A stretch of DNA of 64,000 nucleotides from Hyposmocoma kahamanoa (Eukaryota > Arthropoda > Insecta > Lepidoptera > Cosmopterigidae): contig NW_020653713.1 of NCBI RefSeq assembly GCF_003589595.1, positions 5,309,655 to 5,373,654 on the forward strand, given 5' to 3'. Shown piece after piece: positions 42,929 through 54,639 of the stretch. The notes below the pieces were generated by a model. The model saw only the letters and a list, made by a program, of their open reading frames with translations, did not search any database and was not told where the DNA came from. The translations under genes and the position numbers were made by a program. Each line of letters opens with the position of its first letter. The first letter of the stretch is position 1.

Positions 42929-43330
42929 CGGCGCATTCAAATTAGCCGCTGTTAGCGCGCTGCAGCGGCTATCACTTTTCATACAATTTCTAGAAGCGCT
43001 GCAACCGCGTAGCGGCCGCTTGGCAGCCGCGCGACAGTCGCGCTGCAGTCAGGCTTGGTTGAAATCACAATCAGTTAGGTTCACATATAAATTTTTCAAA
43101 TTAATCACGATGGAGGAATATTGAATATAAAAATTTATATAGAATGTAAAACAACGCCCTGCAATATGGGATAGCAGTTGCGCCAGTTATTCCAATCGAC
43201 TGGATAAAACAAGGCATGAGAAAATTTGGTCGCACTTCACCAGCGCAACAGACGCGCGGCCGCGGCGCGGAAGCAGCTCGACCGCCGTGCCGCTGCAGCT
43301 CTTCTAACAGCATCTAATGTGAACGTGCCC
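42929..43330. mobile_element. Harbinger-like non-autonomous element, 402 bp, TTA target duplication
   Basis: The left end CGGCGCATTCAAATTAGCCG, then CTGTTAGCGCGCTGCAGCGG, is mirrored by the right end, whose complement reads GGGCACGTTCACATTAGATG, then CTGTTAGAAGAGCTGCAGCGG (about 40 bp with indels). TTA is present on both sides (42926-42928 and 43331-43333). The TSD and ends fit PIF/Harbinger. It carries part of a MADF-domain ORF. Confidence 0.75.
43110..43310 (+). pseudogene. MADF-domain (Harbinger accessory protein) remnant
   Basis: The frame around 43128-43235 reads KFI, a stop where Glu is expected, then NVKQRPAIWDSSCASYSNRL and DKTRHEKIWSHF. This is the N-terminal half of a MADF domain (consensus like FI..V..RPALWD......Y.DR..K...W..V). 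Harbinger elements encode such a Myb/MADF DNA-binding partner beside the nuclease, so the domain probably came from the parent element. Stops upstream and loss of the C-terminal half show it is not expressed as a protein. Confidence 0.65.
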
Positions 43331-43334
43331 TTAG

Positions 43335-45645
43335 AGCGACTGAAATCGTGAAATGTTCGTTTCTAATTGATAATTATAATGCCATAATCGAGATGCCGAG
43401 CATAAAAAAAATTCTTGTTCTTCCGTGTTACACATAGAAGGTTGGGAGAGCCAGTGTAATAACAGGAACAGTCGATAACGCATTTGTGGTGTTCAGAATT
43501 ATTTTTTGGTGTGTGTCTAGCAATATTTTACAAAGAATTTTAAGACATTTAATATCTATATACCCTCTATCATGTAAGGGCTATGATTACTATGTGTCCT
43601 TATGCATCGAAACCATCTGACCATTCCGTTGTTCGCTGCATACCGACGGCATGTTTCCCGACAAATTTCCTTTACGAGGTTTCTCGACAAAATTAGCATA
43701 CATTGCGTTGTAGTAATGCATCAATTTGCAGTACCTCAATAATGAATTTACAGTATATATACAGTTTGCTACGGTAAAATTTATTTATTCACGTTCCTCC
43801 ACGATGACCTAAATAAACAAAATATTCTATATAAATATACAATGCAGTCCCTAGCAACGATTGACATGGAAAATTATTTAACACCTTGCATCTCATACGA
43901 TGTCTATAAAGTCCATCTACAAAAGTTTTGAAAACTTATTCTGTGTTTCAAAAATTGTTTCCAAGAGTTGTGAAAATTCGTCCAAAATAATGTCTTCATT
44001 CTTCTTCTTCATTTCTTCATCTTTTAATAATAATTCATACAGAATATGACTTCATGATTCTATGTGAATTCTTTATAAAATATGCTGTAATTTTCTTTTT
44101 TGTCAGCAGCTAATGTCGAGGTTAAAGCATCACTACTAATTCAAATTCAAAAGTCATAATTTACAAATTCTCAAACAGAGAGCTGTTTAAAATAATTTTA
44201 TAGTAACTATGAACAAGCCCCTAGGGCGTATCAAAGCGCCCGCCTGGCGTGTGCATGCAAAAGCCTAAATTGCAAAAGCCTAAATTTAGTGTAGCCCTGT
44301 GTTAGCGTTAAATTAAGTTGAAGTAGCTTAATGTTGGAACTGTTTCTGTTATTGGCATGTTATAAGGAGAAAAAGCAAGAGAGTGCCAATAATTGAAACC
44401 AAAGAAGCCTTTATTGAATTTTTTACCCTAGTTTCGTATATGTGTTGTACGATTAGATTTGCCTTTGTAATACCTATAAATGTTATATTTATTTACTAGC
44501 TTAAAAGAAACCTGACATCATAAAACTTTAATTATGAACGTTTATAAATTTACGTTTCCTGGTCCGCCAAATTACAATTTCCACTATATTTCTTAAGATT
44601 GTTACAACTGATCTCAATAATAGAATAGTGTGTGCGTATGTGTTGTATAAGAATATGACGTGTTGCGGGTGATGAGTGAGTGAGATGAATAACCATAATT
44701 TGAATTATTTATGCATAATTATATTCATCAATACTGTATTATGTAATTTTGAACACCGATACTTTTTTACCTTCCCACGATGAATACGAAACATAAACTA
44801 AACGAAACTCTCGCTTTTTCAAATTTACACTTAATTACTGAAACTTTAGTTACAATTTTCCAAAAGTTGACTTTTCCATTTAGTGATAGTATCGGTTTTA
44901 AAGTGCGATTTTAAACACCCTGTCTTTAACAGACGCTACAAATGCAGGATTAGGAAAAACTTAAGGTTTACACTCATTGATTTACAATTATATGGACGTC
45001 GGGTCCGCGCTAAAAAGTGTCCGAACTTATGGGGCGTTAAAATCGTATACAGAGCGTCATTCACGCTTTAGTCTTCGTTTGTTCGACTGACAGCGAAGCA
45101 AGCAAAATTAGACGGTACTGCGGTGACATTACAATTTAAATTCAACGTTTTAGCTTTTTCATATTCCTTTACATGTCACTACGTTTAAATAGGTTGACTT
45201 GGGACATTTTTTTCGTGGTTTTTGTATTAGATCCGTCGTCCATTTATTTGTAAGTCAATGTTTACACTGTTGCATGAACTCATCTCGCACCTAACTTCTT
45301 TTAAAGAGAAAACATTATCATCCCTATAGTGTCATAGTACATCACAACTTCTTAAACAATGAAATAAACAATTCAAAACTAACATTCGTGGCTTTGAAAG
45401 TAGTAGCCAATTCTAGGCAAAGAGGCCTCGGAGGGCGGACAAAGGGCCATAAAGCACTCGTAATATTTCTCGCACTTTGAGAATAGTTCAAAGCTAATGT
45501 CAGCGCGTTCCTCCCGTGAGGGGGATGATTGACGACATTGTTTGTCTCGTTCAAGAGAGATTTTTAGAATAAAAACCTTTTCCATCACATAAAGTACTAT
45601 TTCTTCACCAAGGTTTTTAATAACCTGTTTAGAAAATATTATAAT
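43335..45645. other. AT-rich, no gene recognised
   Basis: The open frames at 44883-45071 and 45342-45588 lack domains. Confidence 0.35.
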
Positions 45646-45650
45646 GAAGA

Positions 45651-45902
45651 GGCCAGTAGCTCCGTATGAAAGAGTTCGCCCAGGATAGTACTGCCACCTT
45701 ACCTATTTCTGCCAAAAGCAGCAGTATCAGCATTACTGTGTTCCGGTTTTGAAAGGTAAGAGTGCTGGTGAAATTACAGGCACATTGGACTTATCAACTT
45801 ATTTCGCAGACTGACCATGCGATTTAAAGCTCGGAAGTTGCACTACAACTGTTATGGACTGGCGACTTGTTCATCCCATCACTAGATATTATAAAAAAAA
45901 AC
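45651..45902 (+). repeat. Repeat A, near full length with a middle deletion
   Basis: From CCGTATGAAAGAGTTCGCCC to ATCACTAGATATTATAAAAA. The segment between CTTATTTCGCAGACTGACC and GCGATTTAAAGCTC is shortened. Confidence 0.75.
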
Positions 45903-46091
45903 AAGGCCGACGAGCTATTTATTTATACAAGCATACAGTTCAGACTAAAGACAAGTCACACAGAATGTGATTTTGCAAATGAGCAGTTCAGAATGAAACA
46001 TTAAAATAAATAAAATTAAATATGTTTACTTCGTAAATAGTCAAAATTACATTTGAAATCGTCATGTCAATTCAAAACCCACTACCGCTTA

Positions 46092-46201
46092 GCAGATTTT
46101 AAGAGTTCGTTTAGGGAAGTACTTTACCACCTTACCTATTTCTGTCGCCAAGCAGTAATGTGCGCATTATTGCGTTCTGGTTTGGATGGGTAAGGGTGCT
46201 G
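46092..46201 (+). repeat. Repeat A, 3'-truncated
   Basis: Head through TTGGATGGGTAAGGGTGCTG, then abruptly replaced by RTE-derived sequence. Confidence 0.7.
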
Positions 46202-46565
46202 TAGAACTATTGTTGATAGACATTCATAATAACATGTCTGCAGGATATAGCCGATGGTGCGGACTGGTTCTGAAGTAGCGACTTCGTCAAAGCAAACGTA
46301 CACCTTGCGGCAAGATGGACAAACGACCTGAGAACGGTAGCAGGCAGCCGTTGTATGCAGGAGGTTTGTTCACGTTGTCCGTCTGACATTTGTCCGAACA
46401 ATTATTGTCAAATAAATAATACTCGACCAAATCAAAGCACAATCAATATCAAGTATGAAGCTTCATCCGCATCATGCGTTTTTTAGTTTGGTCGGGTAGT
46501 AATTATTTGACATTAATTGTTCAGGACTGGGAGAGTTGGCGTGCTCGGTGGAGGCTTGAAAGGGT
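46202..46565 (+). pseudogene. RTE-type LINE 3' end interrupted by a short TIR element
   Basis: AARWTNDLRTVAGSRCMQEV (about 46308-46370) and QDWESWRARWRLERVV (46522-46570) are the two halves of the RTE C-terminal block (RWTDDLVKVAGSRWMQ...QDR..WRALEE). The insert at 46396-46522 separates them. Confidence 0.65.
46396..46522. mobile_element. 127-bp MITE-like insert in the RTE tail
   Basis: Left GAACAATTATTGTCAAATAA, then TACTCGACCAAATCAAA. The complement of the right end reads GAACAATTAATGTCAAATAA, then TACCCGACCAAACTAAA, about 40 bp of inverted similarity. Target duplication not clear. Confidence 0.7.
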
Positions 46566-46569
46566 TGTA

Positions 46570-47035
46570 ACCATAACAAGCAGTGACCAGGTTCACGACA
46601 GTAAAACAGAAAAGTGGTCCACAAGTTTATTAAAAGTCGGGTTAAGAAGAAATGGTAACAAAGAAGTAGGAGTAAGGAGTAAGGGGTAAGGCTGTAACAA
46701 TAAAAAGGTGTATATAAAAAAAACAGGTACACTAATATAAAACACTCCCTAACTTGACGCATATAAAGACTTATTTAAGTAGACACTTAACCCTAAAAGG
46801 GCCGAGTTATACTGAATTACAGATACGTATTCTTAAGTACATGATAAGGCTGTAAACTGTTACACACGTATTGAGATTGATACATGATTTAGATTAAATT
46901 ATAATGATTATAACTTAGTAAAAGAATCAAAATTAGACGCGATTAAATTTAAACAGCTCCGTCCGCTGTCGCGATCGAGCAGGGAGTGACGATGGAACGA
47001 AACAAAATCAGAATGTGTGGCAAAAGAATGGAATA
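46570..47035. other. AT-rich, no gene
   Basis: Short GTAAGGAGTAAGGGGTAAGG tandem at about 46672-46690; otherwise unremarkable. Confidence 0.35.
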
Positions 47036-47039
47036 ATTC

Positions 47040-47185
47040 AAAATTTAAATTTAAATACGAGTGGCCAGGAACCGGAGAAAGGCGATAAAAAGGTGGATGA
47101 CGATGCAAGGAGGTCACACCGTCACAGGCTTATGTCTAGCAGTGGATGCATGTAAGCTGATGATGACGTTCATAATAATGGGAAC
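47040..47185 (+). repeat. RTE-type LINE 3' end
   Basis: AAAAAGGTGGATGACGATGC, then GGCTTATGTCTAGCAGTGGA, then TGTAAGCTGATGATGACG: the characteristic 3' terminal phrase with a GATGATG run. Confidence 0.6.
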
Positions 47186-48660
47186 CGGCAACTCGCGAGT
47201 TTTTTTTTTGTTGCTGGTTTGGTACGGTTGGCGAAGGATTTGTATATATAAGATATTACCATATCATTTAATGCTGTTCAAACTTTAACTACTATGTACA
47301 GTATTAATATCCTATAAAATAGGCTTATTCATGTGAAGTACTTACTAACAATAGTCCGAAACGTGGATCCTAATTACTCGAGGTCAGGCGGGCACAAAGT
47401 TTGGCAATATCGTCGTGTCGCCACGATCGACCCATCTGATTTATGAAAGTAATTTGCTTCCAAAAGTACTTTGAAATGACACGTTTTACTTTCCGAATAA
47501 ATTTTATATTTGATGTCCGGAGTGGACGTTGAATTAAAGTTAGGCACGAATAATTTATTGACTGTGTTACTTCTTAGTTTTCTCTCTGTGTGTGCGGAAA
47601 TTTTCGAAGTTTTTTTTCCTGTGAAATACAGAATAAAAACTCAAGCGTGAGCCCAGAGTCTCGCCTTTATTGTCTTGTTATCTTTATGTCTAGAGCTTGA
47701 TATTATTCCATGAATATTAATTTGTTATGTTTTGAGTAGAATATCTAAAATCTATCCGAATTAACAAAGGAATAGGACCTCTACATTGACGTGTTCTGTA
47801 ACTTGTAAGTAACGAAGGTCCTGAAACGTTACCCTGGAGTACTCCATTACTTAAAAGGAATATCTTCAACAATAAATGTCGTGGATTAGAATGGATTAAA
47901 CTTCTAATACAAATTATTATATTGTGTTAAATTAGGTCACTTCATTTTGGTGCGCAATATTAGTTAGAGTAATAACTAAGAAGGCTTAAGGTTAAGATTT
48001 AAGAATTAACTTAAGAAATATATAAGAAAGTACGTCTTAACCAGTCGTAGACATCAAACGTTAATAGGCGATTTATAACCCCCATAAAAGTTTCATAAAG
48101 TGGCCATCAAAGATGTTTTCCGCATAGACCACTTAAAACTACCAAAACTAATAAAGTTGAAAATAACTCATAATGAGTGAGCTAAGTCTATTAGTGCGGG
48201 TCGTAAATATACTTTATTACTGGTCGATGGTGAACTTCCTGATTTATATAGTTGTGATATTAACTAATGACATTCCAACCAGAGTGATTAGAGGTTGATA
48301 TAATTTGGAAGACTTAGACCGTACTTGTACAATCGAAATCAATAAGGACCGAGTCCTTGGTATGAAAAGACTAAAACGTTCAGCCGTAAATATTGTGATT
48401 GATAAAATTGTCCCAATTACTCCTTTATTTTATTATAGGAATGTGTATTTGTTAACATATACATGTTTTAAACAAACGTTGTTCACAGAATAAGGCAAAA
48501 GACACGAACGTGCTTAAATTGAATCTGAAGTTTTTTATCTCATATCTAAACTCATGCGAGATTTTAATGATTCAAGAGAGATATAGAAAAATAATTGGTG
48601 TCTGTTTAAAAAACGGTTATTAGTATACTTTTTATGTAACGGATAATTTGATTAATTGGG
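47186..48660. other. AT-rich, no gene recognised
   Basis: The open frame at 48305-48493 has no domain. Confidence 0.35.
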
Positions 48661-48664
48661 CATT

Positions 48665-48890
48665 ATTAATATGGGCCCATGATTAAGGTGGAGGTCGATG
48701 CACCAAAGCAGTCAAGCAGGAAAGGTGGCCAAGAGGAGAAAAAAGGCCAGTGGGCAGACCACCAGCCTGATGATCTGACGATTTGCGGAATAGCATTGGA
48801 TGCTAATGGCGCCGGATCGAAAATATTGGTGCAATAAAGAAAAGGCCTATCCCAGCAGTGGGTTGATGTTGACTGACTATGATGGTGATC
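48665..48890 (+). pseudogene. RTE-type LINE 3' end, another subfamily
   Basis: Shifted frames give GRPPA, SDDLRNSIG, WRRIENIGAIKKR, then AGGCCTATCCCAGCAGTGGG and a TGATGTTGACTGACTATGATG tail. Same architecture as the other RTE tails but clearly diverged. Confidence 0.6.
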
Positions 48891-48894
48891 AAAT

Positions 48895-49805
48895 CAAATG
48901 ACCAAATTGATACATTTATTACGTTGGGTCGGTCCGTATTAAAAATGCCCGATTTCCCGTGGCCTACGTGATAAATCGAGGCTTAAAATAGGGTGAACTT
49001 AGCACTTGAACCGGGCAGTATTAACGATTCCCTACTTCTTGCGGGCAATATGATAAATATCTGACCTATATTTTGTTTTTACTTCTTTGACCAAGACAGG
49101 GTGGTCATTATTCACTTACACTTAGTAATATAGAATAGCCATTATTCATAATGACCGAGCCTATCAAATTGCTCGTAACATATGTATTTTACAGCTTGTA
49201 GGCGCCATTAAACTCTGACGTAAAATAAGTTTTATAACATACAGAGCAAACTCAAAATACACTAACAAGGAAATTACTTTCAGATAATTTACGTATGTTA
49301 TTGATTCCGACCCTGGCCGTAGTACCGCTGTTCGAACAGCTTTCCATAGATAAAACATAATGACTTTGTAATTTCGTGCCGTTCGTAAAAAAACTTTGTT
49401 TTTCTTTTTTTGTGTTTTGTCGTCGTGTCAACTTGGTTTCCCTTTTAATATTTCATGGCACGTCCCAAACAAAAGGTCGAATCCCGAAATCTAACTCAAT
49501 AAGCGAGCCCTTGGAAAAATTACAACATAATTATTTGTTTCAACCCAAAGTTCTTATCTTTTAATTACTTTAATTGCGATTTATGTTGTTTACGGTTTGA
49601 TTGTAACTTTCATAATTGTATTCAGGGGAACAAACATTTTAAAATACGTAGCGGTGATGAAATGGAAATGCGCAATATTGTATATATTATATGTGGTTAA
49701 TATAGGATAAGTGATCTAAGAAGATTAAGTATTTCATTAGGAAAATAAACTTAAACAACAAAACTCGATCAAGTTCCCTCGTTGTGAAATCTCAAAGTTG
49801 CTAGA
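48895..49805. other. No gene recognised
   Basis: The open frames at 49164-49564 lack domains. Confidence 0.35.
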
Positions 49806-49807
49806 AA

Positions 49808-49965
49808 AGTGCGTGTGCCCTTAATTTCTTCAGTACCTTTACCCTTCAAAACCGAAATGCAATAGAGTGAGCGTTACCGCTTGTTGGCGGAAATAGGAAA
49901 GGTGGCAGTACTTCCCTGGACGAGCTCATTCACAAGGAGCTCGACTTCTGCCTGCTTACTGTATA
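49808..49965 (-). repeat. Repeat A, head half
   Basis: GTGCCCTTAATTTCTTCAGT, ACCCTTCAAAACCGAAATGC, TTGTTGGCGGAAATAGGAAA, GGTGGCAGTACTTCCCTGGA, then AAGGAGCTCGACTTCTGC. Confidence 0.75.
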
Positions 49966-50094
49966 ACTAGTACTTTTTGTCAGTTGGGTACAACAACCTT
50001 CCAAATTTCAATTGAAAAGTAACCATAAAGCCACTGTGCTACCGCCGCAATGTGAAATTTGATAATTGCCTTTGCTAAGTAATTATGAAAATAA

Positions 50095-50260
50095 TTATAT
50101 TATCAAGTGTGGGTTAGGTGGGATATAAGGCGAGAGGCAAAGAAATGATGGATGGATTGTATGAACGGATGACATGGAAGGAAAATATATGTTGTACCGA
50201 CTCACAAGTCACTTCGATAAGGACAGGAAGAAAAAGAAGAAGAAGAATTATATCACGACA
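50095..50260 (+). repeat. RTE-like LINE 3' end with GAA tail
   Basis: Decayed frames (DCMNG-HGRK...) followed by TTGTACCGACTCACAAGTCA, TCGATAAGGACAGGAAGAAA and an AAGAAGAAG run. This 3' phrase (CCGACCCCA...TGGGATAAGG-type) ends many lepidopteran LINEs. Confidence 0.45.
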
Positions 50261-50855
50261 TAAAGAAAAACGATACATAAACATTTTACTGCCTTAATAG
50301 GAGATTACTTTATCATAATTATTATGCTCTTATAGTAATAAATATAATGTATTAAATTATCTGATTAACCAGCCAAGATCTATTTAATGTCCGGCGGAAA
50401 ATAAATAAAACTCATACTTAGCTCTGAAATCGTAACGAACACGTAAGAAAAGAAGAATAATTATATTATATTCGAGAATCGTGAGTTATTCAAAGTAGGC
50501 AATTAACTTGAAACACCCTGGCTTAAAGAGTCGTAAATAAAAAATTCGTAATAATAAGCTTTAAATGGACGTATAAAATAACAAATTCTTTATTATCCCA
50601 TTACGTCCGAGCATGCAGCTAATTCGTGTACGTAATTGAATTCAATCAATTTCGTGTTGAATCGACGTACAAAAGCAAATGTGGTGTTCTCACGCACACG
50701 TCATTGTTTCCACAATATAAATGTAATGTTATGATTATAAACATACGGTATAAGATGTTGCTTGTAAAGATTTTGCTTTAGGTTTTTGTAATTTTATTGT
50801 GTGAGATTAAAAATGATTTCACACTTGCATCATTTGAAAATTATGCATTTTTTTA
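50261..50855. other. AT-rich, no gene recognised
   Basis: Nothing supportable. Confidence 0.4.
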
Positions 50856-50856
50856 A

Positions 50857-51150
50857 GATAACAAGTGACGGGACGAATAACTCATGCGCCTGGCGGTAAG
50901 CGATACGCCTGTCCTTAACAGTTTCAGTGGCACTCAGACCTTTAAATTCTAAAGATCTGTGGGGTACTGCCACTGCGCACGTTACCCAGAGACAAGTTCA
51001 CAAGTCCTATGTGCCTGTAATTTCACCGACACCCCTTACCCTTAAACACCGGAACATAATAATATTCACATTACTGCTTGGTGGCGGAAATAGGTAAGGT
51101 GGCAGTACTACCCTAGATGAACTCTTTCACAAGCAGTTCTACTGCTACTG
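50857..51150 (-). repeat. Repeat A, full length
   Basis: AACAAGTGACGGGACGAATA to AGCAGTTCTACTGCTACTG with all blocks in order. Confidence 0.8.
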
Positions 51151-51400
51151 AATTAAATAGACATTTTAACACCGTCCATTTATTTATAACGTACCACAAT
51201 AATTATTTTATTTTTAGCTCGGGACTTAATCATGTATAAGACATATTTTAATTACCTCGACGTTTCGGACGTATTGCAACGTCCATGGTCTCGAAGGGAC
51301 TGAAGAGGCAGGTGTCAACATCTTCTAGCCGTGCGAGTTTTTCCAACTACCCGCACTTGGTCTTCGTTATTTATTAATTTAAAAGATAAAATTTATAAAA

Positions 51401-51780
51401 GATGATTTTTTAAATAATGTTAAAGAACCATACTCCGCGGTAGAAATACTTTTTTGTGGCACCAAGTGACTGACGAACAAATAGTACGCCTGTTCATAGT
51501 TCTTATGCCACTCAAAGCTAAGATCTCTACTACGCCAATTTATTGTAATATGCTTTGATTTAAAGTTTCACGATTTTTACACATTATTTGGTTTTTATTT
51601 CGAAACTCAGTCACGTATAAAACATATTTTAATTACCTCGACGTTTCAGACGTAATGCAACGTGGACTGAGGAGGCGGGCGTCAACATCTAGCCGTGCGC
51701 GTTTTTCTAACTACCCGCACTTGGTCTTCATTATTTATTTGTGCTTTAGGGTTGTCACTAGACCAACACACAACACTCAC
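51401..51780 (+). repeat. Left arm of the ~380-bp inverted duplication
   Basis: Pairs with 52009-52475. It contains a repeat A fragment (51462-51535) that is also present, inverted, in the right arm. Confidence 0.85.
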
Positions 51781-51784
51781 GACA

Positions 51785-52045
51785 TCTGGCGACTTGTCGG
51801 GTGATACTTGATGTCGTTTATATTTGCTGATGACTGGATCCCACTACGATGAAAGCCTAAAACAGTCTTCTCGGTTGAAATTACGGTATTTTTTAATTTC
51901 AATAACTTCACGTAAGATTCTACTAGAGTAATGACTTTCTGTGGAAAGGATCTTGGGATTATGAATCTCAATCCAGTGGTCTGGTCCTGATTCCAGCAAA
52001 TGCTCGGAGTGACTGTTGTGTGTCGGTCTAGTGACAACCCTAGCG
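51785..52045 (-). pseudogene. PLE GIY-YIG domain C-terminal piece
   Basis: The minus strand reads HSEHLLESGPDHWIEIHNPK, then ILSTESHYSSRILREVIEIK, KYRNFNREDC and a tail ending TSRQMS. It matches the C-terminal half of PLE endonucleases (EHLLETGH...R..REA.EI.KH..NFNRED). The GIY-YIG core and the RT are absent (5' truncation). Confidence 0.7.
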
Positions 52046-52475
52046 CACAAATAAATAATGAAGACCAAGTGCGGGTAGCTAGAGAAACGCGCACGGCTAG
52101 ATGTTGACACCCGCCTCCTCAGTCCACGTTGCAGTACGTCCAAAACATCGAGGTAATTAAAATGTTTTATACGTGATTGAGTTTCTCCGATTTAAATTTC
52201 CGCCTCCTCAGTCCACGTTGCAGTACGTCCAAAACATCGAGGTAATTAAAATGTTTTATACGTGATTGAGTTTCGAAATAAAAACCAAATAATGTGTAAA
52301 AATCGTGAAAGTTTAAATGAAAGTATACTACAATAAATCGGCGTAGTTCAGATCTTAGCTTTGAGTGGCATAAAAACTATGAACAGGCGTACTATCTGTT
52401 CGTCAGTCACTTGGTGCCATAAAAAAGTACTTCTACCGCGGAGTATGGTTCTTTAACATTATTTAAAAAATCGTC
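52009..52475 (-). repeat. Right arm of the inverted duplication
   Basis: Matches the complement of 51401-51780 with scattered differences and is longer because of the tandem duplication at 52111-52273. The repeat A fragment is at 52353-52428. Confidence 0.85.
52111..52273. repeat. 89-bp-period tandem duplication
   Basis: 52111-52184 and 52200-52273 are identical over 74 bases (CCGCCTCCTCAGTCCACGTT...). They are separated by the 15-base linker CTCCGATTTAAATTT. Confidence 0.9.
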
Positions 52476-52479
52476 TTCA

Positions 52480-53030
52480 ACATTTCTTTCTCCTTTAGCG
52501 ATGGTATAGCTAAACGCCCTGAAATGTACTTTACTTAGAAATTTAAATCATAGGAACAAAACCACCACAAAAACTCGAACTAAATAAACCACCACCGCTC
52601 TCATACAACAAAGAACTTAAAAGCATTTGTTTTAGAATTTAAGTCAGCAAACAATCAGACGATGTGCCTGCTTCTAAGTAAAACACAAACGTTCAATGTA
52701 ATTATACCCCTTACCACACAATTATGTACATAAAGTAACAAACAATTAATCACATAGCAACACAACAATATATTCTGGCATTGAAATAATACGTAACATT
52801 GACGTAATCAAACCGAGTCATGAATACGTCGTGGAACATATGTTACGTTCTGCGGCCTTCATAATTTTACGACCACGTTTTCCTCGCAGTCATTTGCATC
52901 TTTCGTAAAGAATGTATCTACATTTTCTTTTTTTAAACCTTATTGAGAATATTGGAATAGAGCGTGATTTACCTGCGATGTGTCTGCTGTGACTGGCAAA
53001 ACATTTTTTTTTTGTGTTTGTTTTTTTATG
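52480..53030. other. AT-rich, no gene recognised
   Basis: Nothing supportable. Confidence 0.4.
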
Positions 53031-53033
53031 TTC

Positions 53034-53246
53034 TTAATTGACGGGACCAACAAGTCGTACGCCTGATGATAAGCTGCAGTCTATAGCAGTTGCAGGGTCA
53101 CTCAGAGCTTTAAATCGCAAAGATTTGAGGGGCACTGCCACTGCGACTGTCGCCCTGAGACGTAAGTTGATAAGTCTCATGTGCCTGTAACTTCACCAGC
53201 ACCCTTACCCTTCACAACCGGAAATTTGCAGAAATAGGTAAGGTAA
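53034..53246 (-). repeat. Repeat A, head missing
   Basis: TTGACGGGACCAACAAGTCG to CACCAGCACCCTTACCCTTC, then a deleted junction CCGGAAATTTGCAGAAATAG. Confidence 0.75.
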
Positions 53247-53249
53247 GCT

Positions 53250-54635
53250 TTGTATCCTTTCAAATTAGTTATTTGGTTTTCACGCCAAACAATGCTCTAA
53301 ACATGCTCTTAACTTCGGTGAAACTTTTTCATTTGCTGTATAATCGGAATACAAATTTTCGTGTGGTTGTGTGCAACATAATTTTCCAAACAACTTTATT
53401 CAGCACTTGTACAGCCCGCACTCAGCACTCAGTAGTTCGTGTGTTATAGCAAAACTCGGTATTATATCTGCGAAACTTCGCACGAAGTAATATCGCTGCG
53501 AACAACCGGGTACGCACACATATTAAATTTTATATATCACATCTTCCTTGGATCCCTACGTTACTCAATATTAGTTTTGATACGGGGTAGTTGGAGATCT
53601 TTTCTTACCAAGTAAAAATTTTGGGCTGAAAGTCACGCTCAAAGGTAGCACGGTTACTATATAGAATGTAATACCTATTCATACTGAAATGTTCAATTTG
53701 GGAACGAGGATAAAACACGGAAAGTAATGACGTTACTTCCCGTAGATAAAATTTCATAAAAGTTACGCGAATAAAGTTGATGTAATCTTGTTCAATAATT
53801 TTGATTGTTTTATCGACAAAGCCACAGGTGACTGAACAGGTGAGGTTTAAATAATAAGCTGATTTTTTTTTATTTAATTAGATTTGTGCATTATATAAAT
53901 ATGTAACTTTGTAAATTACCAACTCAAAATTAAAAAAATAATATATGTTTCATTAAAAAGCAAAATTTCGTAGGCGACATTAAAAACTTTTTTAACTTCC
54001 TTGTTTTGCAAACTCAAACTTTATAAATTACATGATCTCAAAAAGTAATTTTTGCTGACTTCTAAAATTAATAATTTGACGAGCCTTCAAGTCTCTTAAT
54101 CTCACTTCCAAATATGCATTCTCATTATTCGAGACGTGTCTCAGAATATGAATAATGAATTAGAGGAGATTCAAAGTCCTTCGAGGAAGTTCAACTTTAT
54201 TAGCTTAGCAGATCGAGGTTTGAAAACCGTCGTGTAAAACTTCTCTCAATTCGTGCATTTGGTTTGTCTAATTCATTTCAATCGTCACTTTATCCTTACA
54301 GTTTCTTTGACCATTAATTTTTATAATTCTAAATCTTAACTTTTATCTTTATTCCAATCATTACTGTAACATATTATATTTACAGAATTTGTCTTCCGTA
54401 TTAAAATTTCTGAGCATGTTTCAACTAATGATTTCTCGACTGCAAACAACTTGGGCGTAAAAAGTTTGTATTAGTAAAGAAAATCAGTTTCCATTTTGCC
54501 TTTTACAATAATAATGAAGGTGTCTTGTAATGTTGAAGAAAATGATTTTTTACGCATACATTTCTGAATTAACGTATGTACTTAAATAACTTTTTCCATT
54601 ATAATTTGCACTCTAAAACCCAGCAAGCTACAATG
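53250..54635. other. AT-rich, no gene recognised
   Basis: Nothing supportable. Confidence 0.4.
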
Positions 54636-54639
54636 GGTA

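Larger units (their letters stand above)
51213..52475 (-). mobile_element. PLE subfamily 2: endonuclease tail inside a long inverted duplication
   Basis: A minus-strand PLE GIY-YIG C-terminal piece (51785-52040) lies between inverted arms 51401-51780 and 52009-52475. A PLE terminus unit (AATTACCTCGACGTTTC..., about 145 bp) occurs directly repeated at about 51225-51372 and 51600-51747, and inverted at about 52010-52180. Confidence 0.75.

Noticed and set aside
52111..52273. CRISPR-like array
   Set aside because: Only two units, eukaryotic context, explained by a tandem duplication in a PLE terminus.
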